A stretch of DNA of 55,573 nt from Nocardiopsis trehalosi NBRC 14201 (GCF_001552555.1 NZ_BCRK01000017.1:1-55573); one strand, 5' to 3'. Shown: positions 34,463 to 43,074, counted from the first letter of the stretch. The notes: a model not told the origin generated them from the sequence alone. A program made the numbers and translations.

Positions 34463-35461
34463 ATGCGCGTGCTCATCACGGGATGGTTCTCCTTCCTCGA
34501 CGGCGAGGCGACGGCCGGCGACGTGGGGGCGGCCGCGGCCGTCGCGGCGGCGCTGGACGCCGCCGGAACGGCGCACGACACGGCGTGGAGCCCGGTGTTC
34601 CGCCCGCGCGGGCCCGCCCTGGTCGACGCCGACCCCGACGCCTACGACGCCCTGGTCTTCGTCTGCGGCCCCGTCCACGGCCACCAGGTGCGCGCCCTGC
34701 ACGAGCGGTTCGCCCGCTGCCTGCGCATCGCCGTGGGGGTGTCGGTGGTGGACCCGCGCGACCCCGCCGTCCGCGGCTTCCACCGCGTGCTGCCCCGCGA
34801 CGCGCCCGGCGCCCCCGCCCGGCCCGACCTCGCCGCCGCGGCGCCGCCCGCCCCCGGCGTCCCGGTGGTGGGGGTCACCGCCGCCCCGGACCAGCCGGAG
34901 TACGCGCGGCGGTCGGCCCACGAGACCGTCCACGCCCGGTTGGCCGCGTGGCTGGCGGCCAAGGACTGCGCCCGGGTGCCCCTGGACACCCGGCTCGACG
35001 GGGACGACTGGTTCCACTGCGCCACTCCGGGCCAGTACGACGCGCTGGTGCGCCGCGTCGACGCGGTGGTGACCACCCGCCTGCACGGGCTGGTGCTGGC
35101 GCTGCGCAACGGGGTGCCCGCGATCGCGGTCGACCCCGTGGCGGGCGGCGCCAAGGTCACCGCGCAGGCGGCGGTGTGGGGGTGGCCCGTCGTCACCTTG
35201 GAGCGGCCCGGCGACCCGCTGCCCGAGGCCGAGCTGGACGGGCTGTGGCGGCGCTGGCTCGGTCCCGGGGCCGCCGACCCGCTGCCCGGCGGCGCGCCGG
35301 CGCCCGCGCACCCCCCGCTCGTGCGCGACCTGCTCGACGCGCTGGGCCGCGACGTCCCTCCCGGCCCGCTGCCGGGCGACGCCGCCGCGCGGGGCGCGGT
35401 CCCCGGCCCCCGCCTGCGCGCGGTCCGCGACGCCCCGCGCCCCTCTCCCGGGGGACCGTGA
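34463..35461 (+). CDS. Polysaccharide pyruvyl transferase family protein
   Basis: The 332-residue protein starts with MRVLITGWFSFLDGEATAGD and has the family core TTRLHGLVLALRNGVPAIAV followed by KVTAQAAVWGWPVV. Enzymes of this family add pyruvate ketals to cell-surface glycans. No other glycan gene adjoins it, so the acceptor is unknown. The C-terminal 60 residues are Pro/Gly/Ala-rich. TAGTCG at -12 to -7 is a poor -10 match, and no strong RBS is present. Confidence 0.8.
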   Translation: MRVLITGWFSFLDGEATAGDVGAAAAVAAALDAAGTAHDTAWSPVFRPRGPALVDADPDAYDALVFVCGPVHGHQVRALHERFARCLRIAVGVSVVDPRDPAVRGFHRVLPRDAPGAPARPDLAAAAPPAPGVPVVGVTAAPDQPEYARRSAHETVHARLAAWLAAKDCARVPLDTRLDGDDWFHCATPGQYDALVRRVDAVVTTRLHGLVLALRNGVPAIAVDPVAGGAKVTAQAAVWGWPVVTLERPGDPLPEAELDGLWRRWLGPGAADPLPGGAPAPAHPPLVRDLLDALGRDVPPGPLPGDAAARGAVPGPRLRAVRDAPRPSPGGP

Positions 35462-35500
35462 GAGCACGCCGGATCGGGGCGGGAGGGGTCGGGGGGAGGC

Positions 35501-35734
35501 TCAGCCGGCGCCCAGCAGCGGGGCGAGCAGGGCGGTGAGCACCGCGGCGATGACGCAGGCCCACATGACCACGACCGTTCCGCGCGACAGCGAGTCGCCC
35601 CGGGACGGCCCGGGGATCTCGGCGATGCGGGCGGAGTAGTGCTCCAGCCGCCGCGCGCACTCGGGGTCCTCGGCGGCGAGGTGCGCCTCGATGGCGCGCA
35701 GGCGTGCGTCGTCGCGTCCCCGGAACCCGGCCAT
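35501..35734 (-). CDS. DUF3040-like small membrane protein
   Basis: The 77-residue protein has a DUF3040-type N terminus (LRAIEAHLAAEDPECARRLE) and one C-terminal membrane helix (VVVMWACVIAAVLTALLAPL). DUF3040 proteins are short actinobacterial membrane proteins of unknown function. The ATG at 35734 follows GGGAGGACGTC, which is better than the in-frame ATG eight codons upstream. Confidence 0.75.
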   Translation of the reverse strand: MAGFRGRDDARLRAIEAHLAAEDPECARRLEHYSARIAEIPGPSRGDSLSRGTVVVMWACVIAAVLTALLAPLLGAG

Positions 35735-35867
35735 GACGTCCTCCCTCGGCTCCCCCACACGGGAGTCGGGCCGTCTACCCCGGCACCCCGGGCCGTAACA
35801 CCGCAGGTCCCGGCGGGTCCACCGGGCGGCCGGACGCCCCGGCTCCGGCGTCCGGCGGGGGACGGCC

Positions 35868-35898
35868 TTGACACGCGACCATGGTTAGGCAAACCTAA
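35868..35898 (+). promoter_or_regulatory. Iron-box (IdeR/DmdR-type) promoter of the binding-protein gene
   Basis: TTGACA at 35868-35873 is a perfect -35. The 19 bases 35880-35898 (CATGGTTAGGCAAACCTAA) match the IdeR/DtxR consensus TTAGGTTAGGCTAACCTAA at 15 of 19 positions and cover the -10 region. Iron-bound IdeR would repress the downstream gene. Confidence 0.75.
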
Positions 35899-35963
35899 GC
35901 CCTGATCGTCGGACGTGCGCCCTCCCGCGCCCCTCCGCCCGCCCTGACCCGAGGGATCCCGCG

Positions 35964-36998
35964 ATGCGCCGCCGCCCCGCCCCCGCCGCCCCCGCCGCAC
36001 TCCGCCGCGCCGCCGCCGCGGCCCTCGTCCTCGCGGCGGCCGCCTGCGGGGCGCCCGCGTCCGAGGAGGGGCCGGCCGGCCCGGCGGACGGCGCGTTCCC
36101 CGTCGAGATCGAGCACGAGTTCGGCACCACCGAGATCACCGCCCGCCCCGAGCGCGTGGTCGCGGTCGGCCTCACCGAGCAGGACGCGCTGCTGGCGCTG
36201 GGTGTCGTCCCGGTGGGCACCACCGAGTGGCTGGGCGCCTACCCCGGCGAGATCGGCCCGTGGGCGGAGGAGGCGCTGGGTGACGCGGAGCCGCCCACCG
36301 TGCTGCACGACGAGGACGGTCCGCCGCTGGAGCAGATCGCCGACCTCGAACCCGACCTGATCCTGGCGCTCTACGCCGACCTCACCGAGGGGCAGTACGA
36401 CCTCCTCAGCCGGCTGGCACCGACCGTCGCCCAGCCCGGCGGGTACCGGGGCTACGGCATCCCCTGGCAGGAGCTGACCGAGACGACGGGCGCCGCGATC
36501 GGCGAGCCCGAGGCGGCCGAGCGGGTCGTCGCCCGGGTCGAGGGCGAGATCGCGGCGGCGCGCGAGGAGCACCCGGAGTTCGCGGGGGCGACCGCGGTCA
36601 TGGCCACCGACTGGGACGGCTACTTCGTCTACGGCAGCGAGGACCCGCGCTCCCGGCTGCTGACCGACCTCGGCTTCGCCCTGCCGGACGGCCTGGACGC
36701 GGCCATCGGCGACTCCTTCGGGGCGACGCTGAGCGCCGAGCGCACCGACATGCTCGACACCGACGCCGTCGTCTGGCTCGACGCCGACCCCGAGGAGCTG
36801 CACGCCTCCGACCTCTACGGCGGCCTCGACGTCGTGAGCGAGGGGCGCGAGGTCTACGTCCGCGACCCCGACTACAGCAACTTCATCTCCTTCGTCTCCC
36901 CCCTGAGCCTGCCGTACCAGCTCGAACGCCTGGTCCCCGAACTCGCCGCGGCGGTCGACGGCGACCCCGGCACCGCGGTCGCCGACGCCGCCCCCTGA
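35964..36998 (+). CDS. Iron-siderophore ABC transporter substrate-binding lipoprotein
   Basis: The 344-residue protein has a lipoprotein signal (basic start, hydrophobic core, LAAAACG lipobox near residue 29) and a class III periplasmic-binding fold: ERVVAVGLTEQDALLALGVVPVG, LEQIADLEPDLILALYADLT, and ADAVVWLDADPEEL. It should capture ferric siderophores for an ABC importer. No permease or ATPase gene is next to it, so it is an orphan binding protein. The iron box upstream supports the function. Confidence 0.92.
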   Translation: MRRRPAPAAPAALRRAAAAALVLAAAACGAPASEEGPAGPADGAFPVEIEHEFGTTEITARPERVVAVGLTEQDALLALGVVPVGTTEWLGAYPGEIGPWAEEALGDAEPPTVLHDEDGPPLEQIADLEPDLILALYADLTEGQYDLLSRLAPTVAQPGGYRGYGIPWQELTETTGAAIGEPEAAERVVARVEGEIAAAREEHPEFAGATAVMATDWDGYFVYGSEDPRSRLLTDLGFALPDGLDAAIGDSFGATLSAERTDMLDTDAVVWLDADPEELHASDLYGGLDVVSEGREVYVRDPDYSNFISFVSPLSLPYQLERLVPELAAAVDGDPGTAVADAAP

Positions 36999-37133
36999 CC
37001 GGCCCGCCGCACGGGCGGCCGACCGGCCCCCGGCACCCGACCGGTGCGGGTTTGGGGGGTGGGCGCGGGGTCAGCGGAAGGGCAGCGGCCCCTCCCGGGG
37101 CCGTCCGACCCACGGAAGGGAGACGCGATACCC

Positions 37134-37553
37134 ATGGCCCGCAAGGTGAAGGACGTCATGACCGCTCCCCCGCACACCGTCACCCCCGCGACGACGCTGC
37201 GCGAGGTCGCGGGCGTCATGCGCGACCGGGACGTCGGCGGGGTGGTCGTCGCCGAGGGCGACACCGTCCTCGGCGTCCTCACCGACCGCGACATCGTGGT
37301 CCGCTGCGTCGCCGACGGCGGCGACCCCGGGCAGCGTACGGCCGAGGACGTCTGCAGCGGACGGCTCGCCATCGTCGGCCCGGAGGACGACGCCGCCGAG
37401 GCCGTCCGGGTGATGCGCGACCACGCCGTCCGCCGGCTGCCCGTCGTGGACGGCGACCGCCTCGTCGGCATCGTGTCCCTCGGCGACCTCGCCGTCGAAC
37501 GCGACCCCGGCTCGGCCCTGGCCGACATCAGCGCCGAACGCCCCAACACCTGA
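37134..37553 (+). CDS. Two-CBS-domain protein
   Basis: The 139-residue protein is two CBS motifs only: VKDVMTAPPHTVTPATTLRE to VLGVLTDRDIV, and RLAIVGPEDDAAEAVRVMRD to LVGIVSLGDLAVE. Stand-alone CBS pairs bind adenosine nucleotides and act as energy or redox sensors; actinobacterial examples respond to stress. GGAAGGGAG lies 11-12 bp upstream of the ATG. No partner is adjacent. Confidence 0.9.
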   Translation: MARKVKDVMTAPPHTVTPATTLREVAGVMRDRDVGGVVVAEGDTVLGVLTDRDIVVRCVADGGDPGQRTAEDVCSGRLAIVGPEDDAAEAVRVMRDHAVRRLPVVDGDRLVGIVSLGDLAVERDPGSALADISAERPNT

Positions 37554-37761
37554 CCGGCACCGGCCCGACCCCGGGCGGGGCGCCCACGCGGCACCCCGCC
37601 CGGGGCGTGTCCGCCTCCGGCCGGGCCGCGCCACCGACCGCCTCCGTTCCACGCCCGCCCCCGGCACCGGCACCGGGCACCGGGCCTCCTCCCCGCCTCC
37701 CCGGCCACCGCTCCCGCGCCGCACGCGCCGGACGGCACCGGGGCGGCGGCGCGGCGGCGTC

Positions 37762-37767
37762 TAGACT
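37762..37767 (+). promoter_or_regulatory. Likely -10 hexamer of the MarR gene
   Basis: TAGACT is at -13 to -8 from the ATG at 37775, and no RBS is visible, so a leaderless transcript is possible. Confidence 0.4.
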
Positions 37768-37774
37768 CGGCCCC

Positions 37775-38215
37775 ATGACAGCGACGACCGAGGGGGCCGC
37801 CGGGCTGGGGGTCGCCACCGCGCTGGTGCGCCTGGGCCACCGGGTCCAGCACGTGTTCGCCGACGTGAGCCGCGACCACGGGCTGACGCCGCAGCAGCTC
37901 CAGTTGCTGTGCATGCTCATGACCGGTCCGGTGGGGATGACCCGGCTCAGCCGGCGGCTCAACCTGGAGCGGTCCAGCGTGTCCGGCCTGGTCGACCGGG
38001 TGGAGAAGCGCGGCCTGGTCGTGCGCACCCCCGACCCCGATGACCGGCGCGCCTGGCGGGCGGCGCTGACCGGCGAGGGCGAGCGGCTGGCCGTCGCGGC
38101 CCACGGCGACGTGGCCGCGCGGCTCGACGCGGCCGCCGCCCCGCTGGAGGCCGGCGACCGCGACCGGATGGTGGCGGCCCTGGTCCGCGTCCTCGCGGAA
38201 CTCGACCCCGGCTGA
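37775..38215 (+). CDS. MarR-family transcriptional regulator
   Basis: The 146-residue protein has the MarR layout: HRVQHVFADVSRDHGLTPQQ, LQLLCMLMTGPVGMTRLSRR, NLERSSVSGLVDRVEKRGLV, and the wing RTPDPDDRRAWRAALT. DDRR is the usual wing-tip motif. It converges on the DHA2 exporter at 38391 and may control that gene through the operator at 39911-39961, but this is inference. Confidence 0.9.
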   Translation: MTATTEGAAGLGVATALVRLGHRVQHVFADVSRDHGLTPQQLQLLCMLMTGPVGMTRLSRRLNLERSSVSGLVDRVEKRGLVVRTPDPDDRRAWRAALTGEGERLAVAAHGDVAARLDAAAAPLEAGDRDRMVAALVRVLAELDPG

Positions 38216-38390
38216 GTCCGGCGCCGGGCGGCACCGGTCCGGACACGCGGTCCCCGCTCCCGGTCCGGCCGCCCGCGCGCCCCGACCGGGAGGCGCGGCG
38301 GCGCCCCGGCCGCGCCGGGCGGCGAGGGCGGGCGGACCGCTTCGCCCGTCCCCGCCCGCGCGGAGCGGGGTCAGCCGGGGTGGAGGACGC

Positions 38391-39851
38391 TCACGCGGCT
38401 CCGCGTGCGGCCCCGCGGTCCGGGGCCGAGGCGCCGGGGGCGGTGGCCGTCCCGGCGTGCCCGGCGCGGTGCCGCACGGTGAGGAGGGCGACCACCAGGC
38501 CGAGCACCCCCACGGCCGCCGCCAGCAGGAACAGCGTGGTGAACGCCGCGTCGGCGACCCGGCCGCCCCCGCCTCCCGAGGCGATCACCGCGGCGGCGAG
38601 CGCGGTGCCCACCGCACCGCCCACGGTGCGGGCGATGTTGTTGAGGCCGTTGGCGGTGCCCGTGCGCGCCAGGGGCACGATGTCGGCGATCAGCGTGGGC
38701 AGCGCGCCGATGACCAGGCCGGTCCCGAGGCCGACCACCGCGTAGAACACGGCGTGCTGCCACATCCGGTCGTGGGCCGCGGCGAACAGCAGCGCCCCGG
38801 CCGCCATCAGGCCGAACCCCGCGGTGATCGGCCAGCGCGGTCCCAGGGCGGTGGAGATCCGCCCCACGGCCGTCCCCGCCGGGATGACGGCCAGCGCCCC
38901 CGGCAGCATCAGCAGGCCCGTGACGGTCACACTCGCCCCGAAGCCCACGCCGTCCTCCGTCCCGCTCTGCGCGTACAGCGGCAGGGCCAGGTAGAAGAAG
39001 TAGGACGCGGTGCCGAAGAGGAACGCGGCGGCGTGCGTCATCAGCATCGGCCGGTCGGTGAACTCGCCGACGTCGATGAGCGCGTCCGGCCGCCGCCGCT
39101 CCACCATCACCAGGACGGCGAAGAGGGCGACCCCGAGGGCGAGCAGGCCCAGGACCCGCGCCGACGACCACCCCCATTCCGGGCCCTCGGTGAGCGCCAG
39201 CAGCACCGCGACCAGCCCCGCCCCGAGCAGCACCGTTCCCGGGAGGTCGATCCCGCCGCCCGGGGCGCGGGCGCCGGCCGGCACCCAGCGGGCGACGAGC
39301 AGCAGGCTGAGCAGCGCCAACGCCGCGCCGAGGACGAAGAGGTACCGCCAGGAGAGGTGGTCGGCCACCAGGCCCCCGACGACCAGCCCGGCGCCCGCCC
39401 CGGCCCCGACCACGCCCGACACCAGCCCCATGGCGAACCGCAGCCGCCGGGGCGGCAGCGCCTCGCGCAGGACGGCCATCGACAGCGGGACGACCGCCAG
39501 CGCCGCACCCTGGACGACCCGGGCGGCGATGAGCTGGCCGATGTCCTGCGCCGCCGCGGCCCCGGCCATGCCCAGCGCGTAGACCCCCAGCACCGCCAGG
39601 AGGACCCGCCGCCGGCCGTACTGGTCGCCGAGGCGCCCCAGCACCGGGGTGAGGACCGCGCTGGAGAGCAGGAACGCGCTCAGGATCCACGCCGCGCCCG
39701 CGGGGGTCGTGTCCAGCCGGTCCTCCAGCAGGCCCAGCGCCGGCACCACGACGGTCTGCATGAGCGCGTAGCCGAAGACGGCCGCCACCAGCGCGGCCAG
39801 GATCCGGTTCGGGCCCGCGGTGTCGGGCCGGTGCTCCGCGTCCGCGCTCAC
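38391..39851 (-). CDS. MFS multidrug exporter of the DHA2 (14-helix) type
   Basis: The 486-residue protein has about fourteen membrane helices. Motif A is PVLGRLGDQYGRRRVLL, and the helix 5 motif C region is GLVSGVVGAGAGAGLVVGG. SWRYLFVLGAALALLSLLLV is typical of the EmrB/QacA group. It should export drugs or metabolites by proton antiport. The GTG at 39851 with GGGGAGG upstream is preferred over the ATG at 39905. A strong palindromic operator covers the promoter. Confidence 0.9.
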   Translation of the reverse strand: MSADAEHRPDTAGPNRILAALVAAVFGYALMQTVVVPALGLLEDRLDTTPAGAAWILSAFLLSSAVLTPVLGRLGDQYGRRRVLLAVLGVYALGMAGAAAAQDIGQLIAARVVQGAALAVVPLSMAVLREALPPRRLRFAMGLVSGVVGAGAGAGLVVGGLVADHLSWRYLFVLGAALALLSLLLVARWVPAGARAPGGGIDLPGTVLLGAGLVAVLLALTEGPEWGWSSARVLGLLALGVALFAVLVMVERRRPDALIDVGEFTDRPMLMTHAAAFLFGTASYFFYLALPLYAQSGTEDGVGFGASVTVTGLLMLPGALAVIPAGTAVGRISTALGPRWPITAGFGLMAAGALLFAAAHDRMWQHAVFYAVVGLGTGLVIGALPTLIADIVPLARTGTANGLNNIARTVGGAVGTALAAAVIASGGGGGRVADAAFTTLFLLAAAVGVLGLVVALLTVRHRAGHAGTATAPGASAPDRGAARGAA

Positions 39852-39910
39852 CCCGCGCCTCCCCGCGCCGCCCCGTCCGAGGACGTCCGTCCGGCCATAC
39901 GCCACCTACT

Positions 39911-39961
39911 TCGTAGTGCGAACTGTTCGATTCGCGAAGCATAGTAGTTCGCACTACGAAA
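39911..39961. promoter_or_regulatory. Operator with three TTCG-N5-CGAA elements
   Basis: Perfect 15-bp arms TTCGTAGTGCGAACT (39911-39925) and AGTTCGCACTACGAA (39947-39961) flank 21 bp. Within the block TTCG-N5-CGAA occurs at 39911, 39927 and 39949. The block covers the exporter promoter, so it should bind a MarR- or TetR-type repressor. Confidence 0.7.
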
Positions 39962-39970
39962 CACCGTCAA
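39942..39970 (-). promoter_or_regulatory. Promoter of the DHA2 exporter
   Basis: On the minus strand TTGACG (39970-39965), a 17-bp spacer and TACTAT (39947-39942) form a good promoter that overlaps the operator. Confidence 0.55.
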
Positions 39971-40037
39971 ACCCGGTGCCGCCCCGGTCGCGGGGGCGCG
40001 CCGTTTGAACGGTGCCGGGGGCGGTAGGCGGTCGCGC

Positions 40038-41171
40038 ATGCCCGATCACCGCGACCCGCGCCCGCCCGCACCTCCCCCCGCCGGACCGCCGCCCGGCCGC
40101 CTCCGCAACGGGCCGCCGGAGGCCCAGGGGCCGCGCCGGGCCCGACCGCCGGCACCCCTCGCGCCCTCCGGCGGGCCGGCGGGCGCGGGCCCGGCCGACC
40201 GGCGGGCCGCCCCCGACGCGCTCGTCCTGCGCGCGCTGGGGCTCGGGGACTTCCTGGCGGCCGTCCCCGCCCTGCGCGCCCTGCAGCGGGCGCTGCCCGG
40301 CCACCGCCTGCACCTGGCCGCGCCCGCCGCACAGCGCGCGCTGCTCGACCTCGCCGGGCTGGCCTGGCCCGTGGCCCCCACCGACCCGCTCCGGCCGCCC
40401 GCGTGGTCCGGCCCCCGGCCACCGGAGCTGGCGGTCAACCTGCACGGCAGCGGACCGCAGAGCGTCCGCACCCTCCAGGCCCTGGCACCCGCACGGCTGT
40501 GGACCCACGCCCACCCCGATCTCCCCGGCGTCCCCGGCCCCACCTGGGACGCCGACCTCCACGAGACCGACCGCTGGTGCCGCCTCCTGCACCACCACGG
40601 CGTGCCGGCCGACCCCGCCGACCTGCGCCTGGACCCGCCGCCCACCCCCTCGCCGCGCCCCGGCGCCGCCGTCCTGCACCCCGGCGCCGCCGCGCCCGCC
40701 CGGCGCTGGCCGCCGGACCGCTTCGCCGCGGCCGCCCGCCACCTCACCGCGCGCGGCCACCGCGTCGTCGTCACCGGCGGGCCCGGCGAACGCGCCCTCG
40801 CCGAACGGGTGGCGCGCGACGCCGGACTGCCCGGCGACGACGTCCTGGCCGGCCGCACCCCGCTGCCCGTCCTCGCCGCCCTCATCGCCGACGCCGCCCT
40901 CGTCCTGTGCGGCGACACCGGGGTGGCCCACCTGGCCACCGCCTACGGCACCCCGTCGGTGCGGCTGTTCGGTCCGGTCCCCCCCGCTCTGTGGGGACCG
41001 CGCACCGACCACGACCGGCACGTGTGCCTGTGGGCCGGCACCACCGGGGACCCGCACGCCGACCGGCCCGACCCCGGGCTGCTGCGCGTCACCACCGAAG
41101 CGGTCCTCGACGCCCTCGACGCCCTGGGCACGCTCCCCGCCGCTCCGCGGGCCGCCGCCGACCCGCGCTGA
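40038..41171 (+). CDS. Glycosyltransferase family 9 protein
   Basis: The 377-residue protein resembles ADP-heptose-type GT9 enzymes. LVLRALGLGDFLAAVPALRALQRALPG begins the N-terminal Rossmann domain at about residue 55 (key GLGDF). VLHPGAAAPARRWPPDRFAA and VVTGGPGERALAERVA bind the nucleotide sugar, and LCGDTGVAHLATAYGTPSV is the C-terminal signature. Actinobacterial members glycosylate polymers or metabolites; the acceptor is unknown. The first 55 residues are Pro/Arg-rich and probably disordered. RBS is weak. Confidence 0.87.
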   Translation: MPDHRDPRPPAPPPAGPPPGRLRNGPPEAQGPRRARPPAPLAPSGGPAGAGPADRRAAPDALVLRALGLGDFLAAVPALRALQRALPGHRLHLAAPAAQRALLDLAGLAWPVAPTDPLRPPAWSGPRPPELAVNLHGSGPQSVRTLQALAPARLWTHAHPDLPGVPGPTWDADLHETDRWCRLLHHHGVPADPADLRLDPPPTPSPRPGAAVLHPGAAAPARRWPPDRFAAAARHLTARGHRVVVTGGPGERALAERVARDAGLPGDDVLAGRTPLPVLAALIADAALVLCGDTGVAHLATAYGTPSVRLFGPVPPALWGPRTDHDRHVCLWAGTTGDPHADRPDPGLLRVTTEAVLDALDALGTLPAAPRAAADPR

Positions 41172-41186
41172 TCCGCGCGGACGTGT

Positions 41187-41259
41187 TTCGGCCCGGCCGG
41201 TCGAGGTAGGGGCACCCGTACCGGGCCGAAGCGCCCAAGGACTCCCGGTGAGGGAGTCC
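41187..41259 (+). terminator. Two consecutive stem-loops after the glycosyltransferase gene
   Basis: TTCGGCCCGG (41187-41196) pairs perfectly with CCGGGCCGAA (41221-41230). GGACTCCC (41239-41246) pairs with GGGAGTCC (41252-41259). They follow the stop codon at 41171 and may terminate transcription. Confidence 0.5.
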
Positions 41260-41362
41260 GTCGGAGCCGAGGCGGGCCCCTCCCGTTCTGGGGGGAGCGG
41301 GGCGGGGCCCCTCGGCGGACCCACTCCGGTGGGCGCCCGCCCGGCGCGTGAGAGGTGAAGGA

Positions 41363-41390
41363 CGAGGAGGGCCCCAACGGGCCCTCCTCG
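41363..41390. terminator. Strong hairpin, bidirectional terminator candidate
   Basis: CGAGGAGGGCCC and GGGCCCTCCTCG (perfect 12-bp arms) flank a CAAC loop between convergent genes. Confidence 0.7.
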
Positions 41391-41503
41391 GTCGTGTGCC
41401 CGGCCCCCGGCACGGACACGGCGCGGCGCAGCGGACGGGCGCCGGGCCACCCCCGGGCGGCGCGGGGCCGCACCACCCCGCGCCACCGGGCGAGGACGCG
41501 CGC

Positions 41504-41530
41504 GGAGGGCCTCCCCTCGGGAGGCCCTCC
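41504..41530. terminator. Strong hairpin, terminator candidate for chaB
   Basis: GGAGGGCCTCCC and GGGAGGCCCTCC (perfect 12-bp arms) flank a 3-nt loop, 44 bp past the chaB stop codon on the minus strand. The whole 41172-41573 gap has no gene. Confidence 0.7.
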
Positions 41531-41573
41531 AGGCGCGGTGCGGCCCGACCACCGGAGGCGGCCGGGCCGGGGG

Positions 41574-41984
41574 TCAGGACGAGCGGGCCTTGCGCGTGCG
41601 GGTCCGGCTCTCCTTCTGCAGCGCGTCCACCAGTTCGCCCTTGCTCATGCGCGACCGGCCCGACACGCCCAGCTCACGCGCCCGCGCGTACAGGTGCTCC
41701 TTGCTCGCGTTGGCGTCCACCCCGCCCGCGGACCCCGAGCCGCCGCCCTTGTTCCGCGCGTCCGGGTCGGCGGCGCGCCGGTCGGACGGCCCCTTGCCCT
41801 CCTTGGGCTCCCAGTGGTCGCCCACCTTCTCGAACCCGTGCTTGAGGGCGGAGAAAGCGGTGCGGTGCGCCCGCTCGCCCTCCCCGTAGCTGTCGACCGC
41901 GGAGTCGTGCGCCTTGATCCAGGTCTCCTGGGCCTTCTTCGGCGAGCGCTTGAGGGTGTCCGGTAGTTCGTCCCGCGCCGGCAT
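41574..41984 (-). CDS. chaB: ChaB-family protein
   Basis: The 136-residue protein has an N-terminal ChaB domain (ELPDTLKRSPKKAQETWIKA, HDSAVDSYGEGERAHRTAFS, LKHGFEKVGDHW). The C terminus (SKEHLYARARELGVSGRSRM, SKGELVDALQK) is a Rho-N/SAP-like motif that may bind nucleic acid. A Gly/Ser-rich linker joins them. ChaB is named for a cation-transport regulator in E. coli, but its role is unclear, and in actinobacteria it is widespread. GGAGGAGG precedes the ATG. Confidence 0.9.
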   Translation of the reverse strand: MPARDELPDTLKRSPKKAQETWIKAHDSAVDSYGEGERAHRTAFSALKHGFEKVGDHWEPKEGKGPSDRRAADPDARNKGGGSGSAGGVDANASKEHLYARARELGVSGRSRMSKGELVDALQKESRTRTRKARSS

Positions 41985-42083
41985 GGCCGAGACCTCCTCC
42001 CTTGACGGCGGTGTTCCCGCCCGCCGAAGCGGGCGTTCCCCCTCGACTACCGCGAGCGCCCGGCCGCAAACCGGGCCCCGGCG

Positions 42084-42809
42084 TCACCCGCCGCCCGCCC
42101 CGTCCAACCGGTACAGGGCGTAGGGCCGGCGCAGCACCGGCAGGGCGACGTTGCGCACCCGCACCCCGCCCGCCGTCACCCCGCACTCCGTCCCGGCGTG
42201 CGCGTGCCCGTGCACGCCGAGCGCGGCCCCGCTGTCGTCGAGCGCCTCGGCCAGCAGGTAGTTGCCGAGAAAGGGGAAGATCTCCGGCGGCTCCCCGGTC
42301 AGCGTCTCCTTCACCGGCGCGTAGTGCGTGAGGCCCACCAGCAGGTCGGCGTCGAGCCCGCGCAGCGCCTCGCCCAGCGCCTCGGCGGCCTCGCGGCCGT
42401 GCCGGACGAAGTCCTTGGTCTCGCGCTCGCCGAACTCGGTCGCGCACTTGCCGGCGAACCCGCCGCCGAACCCCTTGACCCCGGCGACGCCCAGCCGCCC
42501 GCCCGGGCAGTCGACCACCGTCCCCTCGCCCTCCAGGACGGTGATCCCCTCGCCGCGCATCAGCTCGGTGATCTCCTTCTGCGCGTCCGAGTGGTGGTCG
42601 TGGTTGCCCAGCACCGCGATCACCGGGACCCCCAGGTCGCGGAACTCCTCGGCGACGACCCGGCCCTCGTCCACCGTGCCGTGCTTGGTGAGGTCGCCCG
42701 CCAGCAGCAGCGCGTCGGCCTCGTCGGGCAGGCCGGCGAGCCGCTCGCGGTACTGTCCGCGCATCGCCTCGTCCAGGTGGACGTCGCCCACCGCCGCGAT
42801 CGTGATCAT
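42084..42809 (-). CDS. Calcineurin-like metallophosphoesterase
   Basis: The 241-residue protein has all metal-site motifs: IAAVGDVHLDE (D-x-H), LLLAGDLTKHG (GD), VIAVLGNHDHHSD (GNHD), LTHYAP and VHGHAHAGTE (GHxH). Family enzymes hydrolyse phosphomono- or diesters; the substrate is unknown. The ATG overlaps the stop of the BON gene as ATGA, so it is the last gene of a three-gene operon. Confidence 0.93.
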   Translation of the reverse strand: MITIAAVGDVHLDEAMRGQYRERLAGLPDEADALLLAGDLTKHGTVDEGRVVAEEFRDLGVPVIAVLGNHDHHSDAQKEITELMRGEGITVLEGEGTVVDCPGGRLGVAGVKGFGGGFAGKCATEFGERETKDFVRHGREAAEALGEALRGLDADLLVGLTHYAPVKETLTGEPPEIFPFLGNYLLAEALDDSGAALGVHGHAHAGTECGVTAGGVRVRNVALPVLRRPYALYRLDGAGGG

Positions 42810-43060
42810 GGCAGCCGCTCCTCCGCTGTGTCGCCGTCGATCCGGGCCACGGTCAACTCGTCGTACACCTCGTGGCCGGGCAGGTTCTCCCGGGCCACCT
42901 CCACGACGGCCCGCCGCCGCTCCTCGCACGCCACCTCCCCGGTGAGGTGCACGTCGCGGTCGCGGACCCGCACCTCGATTCCCAGCTCGTTGGTGCGCGG
43001 GTCCTCGGCCAGGGCCCGCCGCAGCCGGCCCACCTTGTACTGCGGGCGCTCCTCGGCCAT
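42806..43060 (-). CDS. BON-domain protein
   Basis: The 84-residue protein is a single BON domain: VGRLRRALAEDPRTNELGIE, VRVRDRDVHLTGEVACEERR, and EVARENLPGHEVYDELTV. BON domains bind lipids or other ligands at membranes, but this one lacks a signal peptide. It lies 14 bp after the nucleotidyltransferase gene and overlaps the phosphoesterase gene by 4 bp. Confidence 0.88.
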   Translation of the reverse strand: MAEERPQYKVGRLRRALAEDPRTNELGIEVRVRDRDVHLTGEVACEERRRAVVEVARENLPGHEVYDELTVARIDGDTAEERLP

Positions 43061-43074
43061 GCCGATCGCCTCCC

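Noticed and set aside
41187-41259. Riboswitch upstream of a gene
   Set aside because: The stems lie downstream of the glycosyltransferase and on the wrong strand for chaB, so termination is the simpler reading.
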